Shown here one piece after another: positions 1 through 9,431 of a stretch of 64,000 bases of DNA. Numbering within the stretch: position 1 is the first letter of the stretch; the number at the start of each line of letters is the position of its first letter. Location: assembly GCA_949282195.1 (NCBI GenBank), contig CASDOW010000004.1, positions 25,714 through 89,713 of the forward strand, in the 5' to 3' direction. The notes under the pieces were generated by a model. That model was not told where the DNA came from, did not search any database, and saw nothing but the letters and a program-made list of their open reading frames with translations. Origin of the DNA: an uncultured bacterium (GTDB lineage: Bacteria > Cyanobacteriota > Vampirovibrionia > Gastranaerophilales > Gastranaerophilaceae). The translations under genes were made by a program, and so were the position numbers.

Positions 1-2236
1 CAACCGTAATTTCTTTTGGTGCGCTAAAAGCAATATCTCTTTGAACTGCGCCATATATAGGCAATTTTTTATATTTTACTATTGACGGATTAATAGCACA
101 AATTACTTCTTCAAGATTAATTTCAAAAATATAAAGAGATTGATTGAACTTCAATTTATCGGATAAAATCGGATGTAATTTACCAATGTATCCTATTGGC
201 TGTTTATTTTTTCCCAAAATTGAAATCATAGCACCTTGCGCAGGATGAATAAACTCATAATTTTTAGCATCACTATCAGAAAATGCAGAATAAATTATTC
301 TTTTTGATAAACCTAATTTATCGAACAAGCTTTCTAAAACACCTTTTAAGGTATAAAAATCGTCTTGTTTTTTTACAACTAAGCTATTGTTAATGTTACC
401 AAAAATGCAGCCTATCAACTTTCTTGTTTCAACAACTCCGGCGTCATCTTCTGTCGGGGTTGTTTTTTGAATATAGGTTTTTCCGATTTCATATAATCTG
501 AAGTTCTTTTGTCCGTTATCAAAATTATTTTTAACAACTTCTAGCATATTAGGATAAAGATTTTGTCTTAAGGTTGAAAAATCTTCGCTATGAGGATTTT
601 TTACCCTTATTGCAACTTCATCGTCAAGCGGTTGATTAAATGTATTACACAAATTTTTACCAATTAGGGAACTTGTAATGATTTCGTCAAAACCATAAGA
701 AAGCATTAATTCATTAACTGTTTTGATTGTTTTTGTATCAAAGCTTATATCCGCTCCTTGGTTAATATTCGGAAGCTCGGGAGAAATTTTATCAAAACCG
801 TCTATTCTTGAAATTTCTTCAATTAAATCAATTTCTCTTTCAACATCGCCTATTCTGTAACTTGGTGTTTTAAATTTTGCAGCTAATTCATTTTTTCCCA
901 ATAATTCAAAACCAAGATTTTGAAGAATTTGAATTGAGCGCTCTTGAGGAATTTCAACACCCAAAATTCTCTTAATTTCAGAATTTCTTAAAGTTATTTC
1001 AACATCCTCAAGTTTATCACATCCTGCTTTTGAAATCCCAATCAATTCAGCATTTGCATATTTTTGAAGAAGTTCAATTGAACGATACAGCCCTAATGTA
1101 ACCATTTCGATATCAATACCTTTTTCATATCTTGATGAGGCCTCAGAGCGATATCCTACAGAGCGAGCTGATTTACGATTAGTATGCGGAGTAAAATACG
1201 CTGCTTCAAGAGCGATATTTTTAGAATTAGAATCGATTTCAGAATTTAATCCCCCAAAAACACCGCCTATACAAACGGGCTTTTCTTTTGTAGCAATAAC
1301 TACACTTTGATTGGGTGTTAATTTTCTTTCTACTTCATCAATGGTTACTATCGATTCGTTTTCATTTGCATATCTCACACAAAGATAATTATCCAATTTA
1401 TCATAATCAAAAGCATGCTGAGGTGTGCCATATTCAAGCATAACGTAGTTTGTAATATCTACTATATTGTTAATCGGACGCATGCCTGCTGCAATAATCC
1501 TTCTTTGAATAAAATCAGGAGAAGGCTTTGTTACAAGATTTTTTAAAATTGCAACACTATAAAACTTGCATATTTCATCATCTTTAATTTCAACCTCAAA
1601 ATCAGTCGTATTGTTAACTTCGATTTGCGGTTTTTTAAATTTCATAGGACGATTAAATAATGCGCTTAATTCTCTTGCTATCCCAATAACGCTCATCTGA
1701 TCGCCCCTATTGGCCGTTGGTGCTGTATGGAAAATAATTTCATCAGATAAGTTCATTAATTTTTCCAACGGTTGATTTAGTTCAACATTATCATACAATC
1801 TGTTTAAAATTAAAATACCGTCCTCATCTTGTAAACCCGATAAACCAAGTTCATCTTGAGAGCATAGCATTCCTTGAGATTCAACCCCTCTGATAACTGC
1901 GGGAGTAAGCTCAAATTGTTCCCCTGTTTTTCTATTTAAAACTTTAGAACCAACAGAAGCATAAGGAATAATTTGACCTATTTCAATATTTTGCGCACCG
2001 CAAACAACTCTTTTTTCAACTCCGCCTATATCAAGAGTTACAAGATGAAGCTTGTCGGCATTTGGGTGATTATCTATTTTGATTATTTTTGCTGTAACAA
2101 TATTTGTGAAAGCAGGCTTTTTATACTCAATTTCTTCAACTTCAAGACCTGACATTGTTAAATTGTGGGCAATTTCTTCAGGAGCAATTCCTGCTAATTC
2201 AACAAATTCATTTAACCATTCATATGAAACCTGCAT
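1..2236 (-). CDS. pheT: Phenylalanyl-tRNA synthetase beta subunit (C-terminal end outside window)
   Basis: Beta chain of the tetrameric PheRS that charges tRNA-Phe in the cytoplasm. About 745 codons are visible. The reverse strand opens at an ATG (MQVSYEWLNEF) preceded by AAGGAA. An EMAP/OB-type tRNA-binding domain follows (HPNADKLHLV, VVCGAQNI), then the B3/B4 region, the B5 domain and the core. The open frame leaves the window in what looks like the start of the C-terminal FDX-ACB domain (VQRDIAFSAP). Roughly the last 60 residues are missing, judging by the usual length of about 800. The gene upstream on the same strand is rqcH, so pheS is not in its usual place directly before pheT. Identification is secure. 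Confidence 0.96.
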   Translation of the reverse strand, partial: MQVSYEWLNEFVELAGIAPEEIAHNLTMSGLEVEEIEYKKPAFTNIVTAKIIKIDNHPNADKLHLVTLDIGGVEKRVVCGAQNIEIGQIIPYASVGSKVLNRKTGEQFELTPAVIRGVESQGMLCSQDELGLSGLQDEDGILILNRLYDNVELNQPLEKLMNLSDEIIFHTAPTANRGDQMSVIGIARELSALFNRPMKFKKPQIEVNNTTDFEVEIKDDEICKFYSVAILKNLVTKPSPDFIQRRIIAAGMRPINNIVDITNYVMLEYGTPQHAFDYDKLDNYLCVRYANENESIVTIDEVERKLTPNQSVVIATKEKPVCIGGVFGGLNSEIDSNSKNIALEAAYFTPHTNRKSARSVGYRSEASSRYEKGIDIEMVTLGLYRSIELLQKYANAELIGISKAGCDKLEDVEITLRNSEIKRILGVEIPQERSIQILQNLGFELLGKNELAAKFKTPSYRIGDVEREIDLIEEISRIDGFDKISPELPNINQGADISFDTKTIKTVNELMLSYGFDEIITSSLIGKNLCNTFNQPLDDEVAIRVKNPHSEDFSTLRQNLYPNMLEVVKNNFDNGQKNFRLYEIGKTYIQKTTPTEDDAGVVETRKLIGCIFGNINNSLVVKKQDDFYTLKGVLESLFDKLGLSKRIIYSAFSDSDAKNYEFIHPAQGAMISILGKNKQPIGYIGKLHPILSDKLKFNQSLYIFEINLEEVICAINPSIVKYKKLPIYGAVQRDIAFSAPKEITV

Positions 2237-2291
2237 TTTTATTTCCTTATTAACTTATTAACTTAACTTTATTATATTACAAAAATATCAA

Positions 2292-3869
2292 CTAGATTAT
2301 AATTTCTATTTCATTTTTATATGTAACATAGCCCAAATATGTATTTGGCGGTTTTTTAAGATTTTTTCTTTTTGTCATAATGATTGAAGTTTTACCTGAA
2401 TTTTTGGCCTTTGAATTTTCTTTGGTTAATTTTGCACAAAATTCCAACACTTCTTTATTTGGTTCTTTTTTATTATTTGGAACCTTTAAAATAATATGAG
2501 CCGAAGGAAAATTAAGCCCATGGAACCATAAATCTTCCTTTGAAGCGACTTTAGAGATTAAATAATCGTTTTGTTTGTTGTTTTTACCAATATAAATTTC
2601 ATAACCCCTAAAATCAATTTTTTCTATTTTAGATGTTTCATTTTCTTTTTTATCTTGAATTAAACCTAAATCAATTAATTCATTTTTAATATCGCTTAAT
2701 TCTTCAAAAACTGTCGAATTTTCGATATTAAATAATATACCCTCATAGTATTCAAGCTTTTCTTTTGCTTCTTGAAATCTTGAAAAATTATATTCATAGC
2801 TTGTTTTGGCTTTTTTATATAATGCATAATATTTTTGCATATTTTCATTTATTGATTTTGTTTCATCAAGTTCAATTGTTTTATCTTCTATTTTAAACTC
2901 TTTTTCGCCCTCTTTAATTAAATACATATAAGCCATAATTAAATCTGCATTTTCTTTATATTTAAGAGCTTTTAGGTTATCGGGTTTAAATTGAGTGATT
3001 TTAGTTAATTTTTTAATATCATTTGATAAATATTTTTTTAATTTAGCTTTTTTTGAAGATAAAATTTCATCAAACATGATATTTGAGAAATAACTATCAA
3101 TTGAATTGTTAACGCTTTTTTCACCTTGCCAAAAAGAACAAATAAATTCTTTATTTTCAAGATTTTGAAGCCCTTGAAGAAATTTAAAAATCTCATCAAA
3201 ACCAGAAAACCTATTAAAAACCTCTTTTAAAAGCGCTTGATTAAAATAATAAAAATTCTCACTAATTTCTTTAATATCTTTATTTTTAGCTATTTCATAA
3301 AAAGTTGAAAAACTTGTATTTAAAATATCGAGCTTTTGCTTTTGAGGAGGATAAATATATTTTATTCCGCCATAAATTTCTCTTATTGAGCTTTTTTCTT
3401 GGGAAATATTATGAATAGAACCTATTATTATTTTATTTTGCGCATTATATAAAATAATATTAGAGTGCTTACCCATAAATTCAAGCGCTAAACACATTTT
3501 TGTTAATGAACCGATTTCATCAAAATAATCAAAATAAAGCTCCAATATTCTTTCATATTTTACAAGTTTAAAATCCTTTATTTTAGAACCGTTTAAATAT
3601 TTTCTTAATTGCATACAAAACATCGGCGGTTTTTGAGGAATTTTTATACCTCTTTTTTTATTTGACAGTTCATCAATAAAGCAAATATGAGGATATTTTG
3701 GATTAATATTTATATATAATTTTTTATTTTCGGATTTAGATATATTTCTGATATTTAAAATAATCTCGTATCTTGAAGGCAATTGAATTTTTTGCACAAC
3801 AGAGCCCAAAATAAAATCTTTATTTTCTTCATAAAAATATTTTAATGTTAAAGAATCAAAATTATACAT
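2292..3869 (-). CDS. rqcH: RqcH/NFACT family ribosome quality-control protein
   Basis: NFACT (fibronectin-binding-A-like) protein. Bacterial RqcH binds stalled 50S-peptidyl-tRNA and adds alanine tails. The NFACT-N domain fills about residues 1-190 (MQLRKYLNG, LEFMGKHSNIIL), a helical/coiled-coil middle follows at about 290-420, and the NFACT-R (DUF814) domain is C-terminal (YEIYIGKNNKQNDYL, DLWFHGLNFPSAH). The Asp-Arg pair known to be functional in Bacillus RqcH appears here as Glu106-Arg107 (YERILEL). I start at the ATG at 3869, where the family-typical N-terminus begins. The frame stays open to 3992, but those residues overlap nadD and resemble nothing. The product is 525 residues. No Shine-Dalgarno is visible. 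Confidence 0.92.
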   Translation of the reverse strand: MYNFDSLTLKYFYEENKDFILGSVVQKIQLPSRYEIILNIRNISKSENKKLYININPKYPHICFIDELSNKKRGIKIPQKPPMFCMQLRKYLNGSKIKDFKLVKYERILELYFDYFDEIGSLTKMCLALEFMGKHSNIILYNAQNKIIIGSIHNISQEKSSIREIYGGIKYIYPPQKQKLDILNTSFSTFYEIAKNKDIKEISENFYYFNQALLKEVFNRFSGFDEIFKFLQGLQNLENKEFICSFWQGEKSVNNSIDSYFSNIMFDEILSSKKAKLKKYLSNDIKKLTKITQFKPDNLKALKYKENADLIMAYMYLIKEGEKEFKIEDKTIELDETKSINENMQKYYALYKKAKTSYEYNFSRFQEAKEKLEYYEGILFNIENSTVFEELSDIKNELIDLGLIQDKKENETSKIEKIDFRGYEIYIGKNNKQNDYLISKVASKEDLWFHGLNFPSAHIILKVPNNKKEPNKEVLEFCAKLTKENSKAKNSGKTSIIMTKRKNLKKPPNTYLGYVTYKNEIEIII

Positions 3870-3902
3870 AATTAATTTTATTGTAATATAATAATAATTA
3901 AT
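3870..3902. promoter_or_regulatory. 33-bp divergent rqcH/nadD start region with back-to-back -10 elements
   Basis: Only 33 bp separate the divergent ATGs of rqcH and nadD. On the plus strand a perfect TATAAT lies at 3887-3892, which would place the transcript start a few bases before the nadD ATG. On the minus strand TACAAT lies about 12 bases before the rqcH ATG. Neither gene shows a purine-rich ribosome-binding site. Very short or leaderless transcripts from an overlapping bidirectional promoter are therefore likely. This is inferred from spacing and motifs only. Confidence 0.45.
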
Positions 3903-4514
3903 ATGAAATGTTATTTTTTCGGCACATTCAATCCTATCCACAAAGGACATATTGAAATTGCAAGACAGGTTAAAGAAAAACTTGGCTTTCAATCTGTTGT
4001 TTTTGTACCGTCATATATGCCGCCCCACAAGGCAACAAAAGAAATACTTTCATTTTCCCACAGATTAAAAATGGTTCAATTAGCTGTCGGGGAAGAAAAC
4101 ACATCTGATATTGAACATAGATTAAAAGTTCCAAGTTATACCTATCGAACAATCGAAAAACTTTTTGAAGAAAACGACAATCAAAAAGTTAATTTTATAA
4201 TAGGTTATGATCAATTTTTTCAAATTGAAAATTGGAGAGAACCCGAAATTTTAAAAGAAAAAATTCATTTTATTGTTATACCGAGAAAATTTCAAAATGG
4301 TCAGGTTTTAAGTTTAAAAGCTTTTGAATATTTAAAAAATAAAGGTTACAGTTTTGAAATTTTAAACATCGATTTTCTTGATGTTTCGTCAAATATGATT
4401 AGAAAATACATTGAAGAAAATCAAGATATAACAGGATTGGTTAGTTATGAGGTTAAAAACTACATTGAAAACAACGGATTATATTCTAAAATGGCTGTCA
4501 GAAAATCTGTCTGA
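3903..4514 (+). CDS. nadD: Nicotinate-nucleotide adenylyltransferase
   Basis: Cytoplasmic enzyme that joins ATP and nicotinate mononucleotide to give deamido-NAD in NAD biosynthesis. It has 203 residues, normal for NadD. The nucleotidyltransferase signature is at the N-terminus (FFGTFNPIHKGHIEIA), followed by FVPSYMPPHK. The second nucleotide-binding motif is near the C-terminus (DVSSNMIRKYI). The start ATG gives the family N-terminus directly and has no obvious Shine-Dalgarno. The 3' end overlaps yqeK by 68 nt, so the two are probably translationally coupled. The nadD-yqeK pairing is common in bacteria. Confidence 0.95.
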   Translation: MKCYFFGTFNPIHKGHIEIARQVKEKLGFQSVVFVPSYMPPHKATKEILSFSHRLKMVQLAVGEENTSDIEHRLKVPSYTYRTIEKLFEENDNQKVNFIIGYDQFFQIENWREPEILKEKIHFIVIPRKFQNGQVLSLKAFEYLKNKGYSFEILNIDFLDVSSNMIRKYIEENQDITGLVSYEVKNYIENNGLYSKMAVRKSV

Positions 4515-5073
4515 AAAAAGATATAAACACTCCCTGGGTGCTGCATTGTGCGCTCAAAAATTGGCTAAAATATATAATCAAGACGAAGAAAAAGCATATT
4601 TAGCAGGATTAGTTCATGATTGCGCCAAAAATCAAGATGATTTTAAGCTGATGGAAATCATTAAAAATGAAATAAAGACAGGCTTTTTAAATTCTGAACT
4701 AAAAAACCCAAAAACATACCATGCTATTGTCGGAGCTTATTTTATAAAAGAAATTTTCAAAATAGAAGATAGTGAAATCATAAGTGCCGTTAGAAATCAC
4801 ACAATAGGCTCAGTTGATATGACCCTATTTGATAAGATTATTTTTTTAGCTGATAAAATTGAACCAAACACGAGAGATGAAAAATATTCTAAAAAAATCT
4901 GGAAAATATTAGAAAAAAATAAAGGTGTAATCGGGCTTGATTTAGCTATATTAAAATGTTTCACAGAAACCATTAAAAGCTTAGTTAAAAGAAAACTCTA
5001 TATTTGTCCTACAACAATTGATGTTTATAATATGCTGATTGAAAACGTAGGAGATTTATTAGAAGACGATTAA
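4447..5073 (+). CDS. yqeK: HD-domain protein YqeK (probable symmetrical Ap4A hydrolase)
   Basis: HD-superfamily metal-dependent phosphohydrolase. YqeK enzymes cleave diadenosine tetraphosphate to ADP. The HD ligands visible are His28 (RYKHSLG) and His57-Asp58 (GLVHDCAKN). A further conserved block is the RNHTIGS near residue 117 and the downstream DKIIFLADKIEPNTR. The ATG at 4447 gives 208 residues and an unusually long 68-nt overlap with nadD. The conserved part begins around residue 20, so a non-ATG start inside the overlap cannot be excluded. The stop overlaps the end of the convergent helicase gene by 4 nt. Confidence 0.9.
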   Translation: MRLKTTLKTTDYILKWLSENLSEKRYKHSLGAALCAQKLAKIYNQDEEKAYLAGLVHDCAKNQDDFKLMEIIKNEIKTGFLNSELKNPKTYHAIVGAYFIKEIFKIEDSEIISAVRNHTIGSVDMTLFDKIIFLADKIEPNTRDEKYSKKIWKILEKNKGVIGLDLAILKCFTETIKSLVKRKLYICPTTIDVYNMLIENVGDLLEDD

Positions 5074-7400
5074 TCAACATTTATGGGTTCAACATTAATT
5101 AATTTAATAGACTCACGTGCTGTTTGTTTAAGATTTTCAGAGATATTATCCAAAATAGTCAATTGTCTTAAAATATCAATTGTTCTTTTAAATGTTCTTA
5201 CAACATCCCCTTGAGAAAAATCTGTTTCGGAGAACATATTTTCCCAAGTATCCATTGGATTGTTTTCAGGATTTAAATTAGCACCAATCCAATACTCAAC
5301 AAACCAGCAAAAATGTTGATTTAAATACATCGGATTTTCAATGTTATTATCTCTTTCAAGAAGAAAAATTTTTCTTCTTATGTCTTTTATTTTATTTAAA
5401 ACTTTTCTGACTTCTTTTGAGCAAGGCTTTGATAGACCTTCGTCATTATTCCTGATGTCTTCACTTATAATTGCGCAAATTACGGACGATAATTCCTGAC
5501 AAGATAAATTATCCAATAATCCCGATAAAATTATTTCAGATAAATATAATTCATTTTCACATCTCAATGCCATTGTGGTTTTTCCTTGTTGGGTCGGATA
5601 ATTATCTTTTAAATTACCTGTTATTTCAAGGATATTTTTATGAGCTAAGAATTTTTGCCAATAAACATCTTTTTGAAATTCAATTTCTTTATCTAATTTT
5701 TTGATTTCTTTTTCATATCTTTGAGTTAATTCGATACATTTTTTATGTTTTTTATATATTTTACAAGCATTACAGCCATAGGTTTCAATTTTTCTTAAAA
5801 ATTCTTTTGACTTTTCTCTATATTCAACAACTTCAGGAACATTTTCAGGGTTTTTATACTTTCCTTTTGCCTGTCTTTTTAGAGTTTTATATATTGTTCT
5901 TGTTTGAACATATAAATTTTTTAATTTATTATATTCTTCAAAATCTTTATCATCATGGTGCCACCTGCAATTAAAATCATGCGCAGCTATAATATCTTGC
6001 TCTCTTTTTTCTCGTTTTGATAAAAGAGGAGTTAACCTATCAGTTGATGAAAAATAGCCAAATGTTTTAAAAATAAGCTCTTTTGCTTCATCAAGAGAAA
6101 ATCTTTGTAACAAATTTAATACCATTGAATAGCTTGGTGAAAACTTACTTTCTAATGGATTAGCGTCCGATTTAACAAGTGCTGCAACTTCATCAGGAGT
6201 TTGAAAAGGGGTTCCGATTATTACAACATATCCAATTTCATCCATGCCGCGGCGGCCTGCTCTACCGGACATTTGAAGAAATTCATTAGCAGTTAACATT
6301 CTATGCCCTGAATCCGTCCTTTTTGAAATTGAGCTTATGATTGTAGTTCTAGCTGGCATATTAATTCCTGCAGCCAGTGTTTCAGTTGCAAAAACAACTT
6401 TTATTAATCCTTTTTGAAATAATTTTTCAACCAATGCTTTCCAAGCGGGTAAAAGCCCTGCGTGGTGGGCTGCAATTCCTGATTTAATTAAATCCAATTG
6501 AGGGTTATTTTCTAAATAAGGATATTCTTTTAAATATTCATCAAGAATTTTATTAAGTTCAAGCGTTTCTTCTTTTGATAAAAGCTCTAGTTTTAAACAT
6601 TTTCTGGCATTTTCATCACATTTTTTTCTTGAAAAAGTAAAATAAATAGCTGGAAGCATATTTTTTTCATTTAATACCTCAACAACGCTTGTGGTTGGAT
6701 TTTTAACTTTTTCTTTTTTATTAAAGTATTTAAATTTACTCTCAGGCTTAATTTTTTTGTTTAAATCTCCGCTTGGAGTTAATAGAGGTAAAATCGTATG
6801 AGGTTTAGATGAGTCATAATAAAAAAATCTTAACGGTACCGGTCTAAAATCTGTATAGACAAGTTCTGTTTTAGAATGAACCGTGTTAATCCAATCAGTT
6901 AACTGCTTTGAATTTTTAACAGTAGCAGATAAAGCTATAATTTGAATATTTGTAGGGCAATATATAATACTTTCTTCCCAAACAGTCCCCCTTGATTCAT
7001 CATTCATATAATGAACTTCATCAAGCACAACGTATCTGACATTATTCAGATTATCCTTTAGAGAACCAAAAGTGGTGCCATAAAGCATATTTCTAAATAC
7101 TTCCGTTGTCATAACAACAATTTGAGCATCTCTGTTTATTGTAGTATCACCTGTTAGCAACCCTACAAGGTCGCTGCCGTAAATACTTGAAAAATCGTTG
7201 TATTTTTGGTTAGAAAGCGCTTTTAAAGGAGTTGTGTAAAAAATTCTCTCCCCCTTTTCTAAAGCTAAATGTATGGCACTTTGAGCAATACAAGTTTTGC
7301 CTGCTCCTGTTGGAGCGCAAACCACTACACTTTTGCCATTTTCAATGTGTTTAATGGCTTCTTGTTGAAAATCATCCAGTTGAAAATTAAAACCATACAT
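5070..7400 (-). CDS. Ski2-like superfamily II RNA helicase, HelY/Mtr4 type
   Basis: ATP-dependent RNA helicase of 776 residues in the Ski2/Mtr4/HelY group, which occurs in Cyanobacteria and Actinobacteria and acts in RNA processing or decay. Motif I is APTGAGKT (about 29-36), motif II DEVH (about 127), motif III SAT and motif VI QMSGRAGRRG. A cysteine pair in the later part (YGCNACKIYKKHKKC, about residue 545) resembles the CxxC element of HelY proteins. The C-terminus looks like a DSHCT-type helical domain. It is the last gene of a minus-strand run with dut and coaX. A second, diverged paralogue with a long N-terminal extension lies at 61134-63749. Confidence 0.9.
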   Translation of the reverse strand: MYGFNFQLDDFQQEAIKHIENGKSVVVCAPTGAGKTCIAQSAIHLALEKGERIFYTTPLKALSNQKYNDFSSIYGSDLVGLLTGDTTINRDAQIVVMTTEVFRNMLYGTTFGSLKDNLNNVRYVVLDEVHYMNDESRGTVWEESIIYCPTNIQIIALSATVKNSKQLTDWINTVHSKTELVYTDFRPVPLRFFYYDSSKPHTILPLLTPSGDLNKKIKPESKFKYFNKKEKVKNPTTSVVEVLNEKNMLPAIYFTFSRKKCDENARKCLKLELLSKEETLELNKILDEYLKEYPYLENNPQLDLIKSGIAAHHAGLLPAWKALVEKLFQKGLIKVVFATETLAAGINMPARTTIISSISKRTDSGHRMLTANEFLQMSGRAGRRGMDEIGYVVIIGTPFQTPDEVAALVKSDANPLESKFSPSYSMVLNLLQRFSLDEAKELIFKTFGYFSSTDRLTPLLSKREKREQDIIAAHDFNCRWHHDDKDFEEYNKLKNLYVQTRTIYKTLKRQAKGKYKNPENVPEVVEYREKSKEFLRKIETYGCNACKIYKKHKKCIELTQRYEKEIKKLDKEIEFQKDVYWQKFLAHKNILEITGNLKDNYPTQQGKTTMALRCENELYLSEIILSGLLDNLSCQELSSVICAIISEDIRNNDEGLSKPCSKEVRKVLNKIKDIRRKIFLLERDNNIENPMYLNQHFCWFVEYWIGANLNPENNPMDTWENMFSETDFSQGDVVRTFKRTIDILRQLTILDNISENLKQTARESIKLINVEPINVD

Positions 7401-7425
7401 CTGTTATTTAAATTCCACAATATTT

Positions 7426-7884
7426 TTATTTAACACCTGTTGAGCCAAAGCCGCCCTCAGCCCTTTGAGTATCAGACAAATCATCAGCCACAATAATTTC
7501 AGGCTTTAAAACCTCCATTATTGCCATTTGGGCAATTCTGTCCCCTCTTTGAACAGTAAAATCAACTTTAGAGTGATTAATCAATCCAACACAGATTTCG
7601 CCTCTGTAATCCTCATCAATTGTTCCTATTCCATTTACAACGGCAATCCCTTTTTTAATTGCCAAACCTGAACGAGAACGAACCTGAGCTTCAGTGTTGT
7701 GAGGCAATTCAATTGCAATTCCTGTCGGAATCATTCTGATTTCACCTGAAGGAATAATAATATCTTCATCGATTGCCGCAATTAAATCCATAGCAGAAGC
7801 GCCTTGTGTTTTATATTCAGGCATTGAAACAAAATTAGGTAATTTTTTTATTTTTAGAGTTAATTTTTCCATGGTTTTAGTCAT
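7426..7884 (-). CDS. dut: Deoxyuridine 5'-triphosphate nucleotidohydrolase
   Basis: Homotrimeric dUTPase that hydrolyses dUTP to dUMP and keeps uracil out of DNA. All five family motifs can be read in 152 residues: GASAMDL (1), RSRSGLA (2), NGIGTIDEDYRGE (3), RGDRIAQM (4) and the C-terminal GGFGSTG (5). Motif 3 contains the catalytic Asp and the following substrate-binding Tyr. The start may be the second Met (MEKLTLKIKKL), which would shorten it by four residues. It sits 9 bp after coaX and 25 bp before the helicase gene, all on the minus strand. Confidence 0.97.
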   Translation of the reverse strand: MTKTMEKLTLKIKKLPNFVSMPEYKTQGASAMDLIAAIDEDIIIPSGEIRMIPTGIAIELPHNTEAQVRSRSGLAIKKGIAVVNGIGTIDEDYRGEICVGLINHSKVDFTVQRGDRIAQMAIMEVLKPEIIVADDLSDTQRAEGGFGSTGVK

Positions 7885-7893
7885 TTTTCCCTC

Positions 7894-8658
7894 TTATTTA
7901 TTTAAGTTATACAGTTCTTTTAAGCCAAACAAGGTTAGGTCTTTATCAATATAATCTAAGACATCATCCATATTATCAAATAATACTGATGAATAACCGC
8001 CAGTTGCAATTATTGTGGCTTTTTGGTTTAATTCTTTTTCGCAATTTTTAATCATGCCTTCAATCAAACATTTATGCCCTAAAACAATACCTGATAACAT
8101 AGCTGAAATAGTGCTTTTACCGATTGCTTTATCAGGAGCTTCAATTTTTAATTTTGGCAATTTTGAAGTAAATTGGGCTAAAGAATTTGCTTGAATTTTA
8201 AGCCCGGGGGCAATAATACCGCCCACAAAGCAAGCGTCTTTATCTACAATATCAAAAGTTGTTGCAGTACCAAAATCAATAACTATTGCAGGCAGTTTGT
8301 ATTTTATAGCGGCAGCTGTTGCATTTGCAATCCTATCGGCACCAATTTCTTTATTGTTATTCAATGCCAATTTAATCGGCATTTTGGATTTATAAGACAA
8401 GCTGATTGCTTCTATTTTTAAATATTTTTTAATAGCATACTTATATGTTTCACACAATTGCGGAACAACGGAAGAAACAATCGCACCTTTTATTTTAGAA
8501 GTTAAGTTATTATGATTTAAAATAGCCAATAAACTAATGCCATATTCATCTGCTGTCTTTTTAACATCAGAAGAGAGTCTGAAAGTTTCAACGAGTTTAT
8601 CATTTTCATAAACCCCCAAAGATGTATTTGTATTTCCAATATCAATTACTAAAAGCAT
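7894..8658 (-). CDS. coaX: Type III pantothenate kinase
   Basis: First step of coenzyme A synthesis, phosphorylating pantothenate with ATP. CoaX belongs to the ASKHA fold. Visible motifs are the N-terminal phosphate loop DIGNTNTSLGVY, GADRIANATAA, the conserved DFGTATTFD and GGIIAPGL. The length of 254 residues is standard. The ATG is followed at once by the conserved strand (LLVIDIGNT), which fixes the start although the ribosome-binding site is weak. It lies in the proS-gatD-coaX-dut-helicase run. Confidence 0.96.
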   Translation of the reverse strand: MLLVIDIGNTNTSLGVYENDKLVETFRLSSDVKKTADEYGISLLAILNHNNLTSKIKGAIVSSVVPQLCETYKYAIKKYLKIEAISLSYKSKMPIKLALNNNKEIGADRIANATAAAIKYKLPAIVIDFGTATTFDIVDKDACFVGGIIAPGLKIQANSLAQFTSKLPKLKIEAPDKAIGKSTISAMLSGIVLGHKCLIEGMIKNCEKELNQKATIIATGGYSSVLFDNMDDVLDYIDKDLTLFGLKELYNLNK

Positions 8659-8693
8659 AAAACAATTTTATTATAGACATAAATTTTTAAAAA

Positions 8694-9431
8694 CTATTTT
8701 GTTTCTAAAATAAAGTTATGTGAATACCATTCTATATCATCACATAATGGCGCTAAAGGAATTTTGCATTTATATTTAACTCTAAGCGCTGCTGCGATAA
8801 AAAAGTCGCATAAATGAGGGTTTTGAGCCAACAATGGACCTGTTAAATATGTGCCTATAACATTATTAAACTTAGCACCTTCGGTTTTGTCTTTTGCATT
8901 ATTACCTTTGCCATTGCGCAATATTAAAAACGGACTTACACCCGACTTTAAAAAAGTAACCATGCCATGGTTTTCAAAACCCACTATTGTCCTATTTCTC
9001 AAAAAAGGACAAACTCCCACCAAAGCCCCATAATAAAGATTTTTACCTGTATTTGTATCTATATCAAGTATTTTAATGCCTTCTGTTTTTCTCTGGTTAT
9101 GAAGCTGATAAGAATTTCCAAAAAGCTGATATCCGCAATTAACTGCAAGCATAGGCACATTTGAATAAGCTGCAATTTTTAATTCTTCTTCATTTTTTTT
9201 CAAAAATTCTAAGGTATAATTAAGCGCTTGAGTATTAGATCCCCCGATATAATAAAAATCATATTTAGATGCTTGCACTCTTTCATTTGCGTATATTTCA
9301 TGCAATACAACTTCAACATTTCTTTTTTTTGCTCTTTGAATAAAAACATCAATATTTGCTTTATCACAAAAACCTTTTAAAATGTCAGGATATAAATATG
9401 CAATTTTTAGTTTAAGAGGATTTTTTGACAT
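8694..9431 (-). CDS. GatD-like CobB/CobQ-type glutamine amidotransferase
   Basis: Class I glutamine amidotransferase most like GatD, which supplies ammonia to MurT for lipid II glutamate amidation in the cell wall. The nucleophile elbow is AVNCGYQLFG (Cys99), and GFENHG and EGAKFNNVIGTYL follow. The position that I expect to hold the catalytic His (GTYxHGP in related proteins) reads GTYLTGP, with Thr197. No Mur-ligase-like MurT gene adjoins it. It overlaps proS by 20 nt. It could be a true GatD with a different dyad, or an enzyme with altered activity. Confidence 0.75.
   Translation of the reverse strand: MSKNPLKLKIAYLYPDILKGFCDKANIDVFIQRAKKRNVEVVLHEIYANERVQASKYDFYYIGGSNTQALNYTLEFLKKNEEELKIAAYSNVPMLAVNCGYQLFGNSYQLHNQRKTEGIKILDIDTNTGKNLYYGALVGVCPFLRNRTIVGFENHGMVTFLKSGVSPFLILRNGKGNNAKDKTEGAKFNNVIGTYLTGPLLAQNPHLCDFFIAAALRVKYKCKIPLAPLCDDIEWYSHNFILETK

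Noticed and set aside
3870..3992. N-terminal extension of the rqcH frame by 41 codons
   Set aside because: It overlaps nadD, is unlike any NFACT protein, and the family N-terminus begins at the ATG at 3869.
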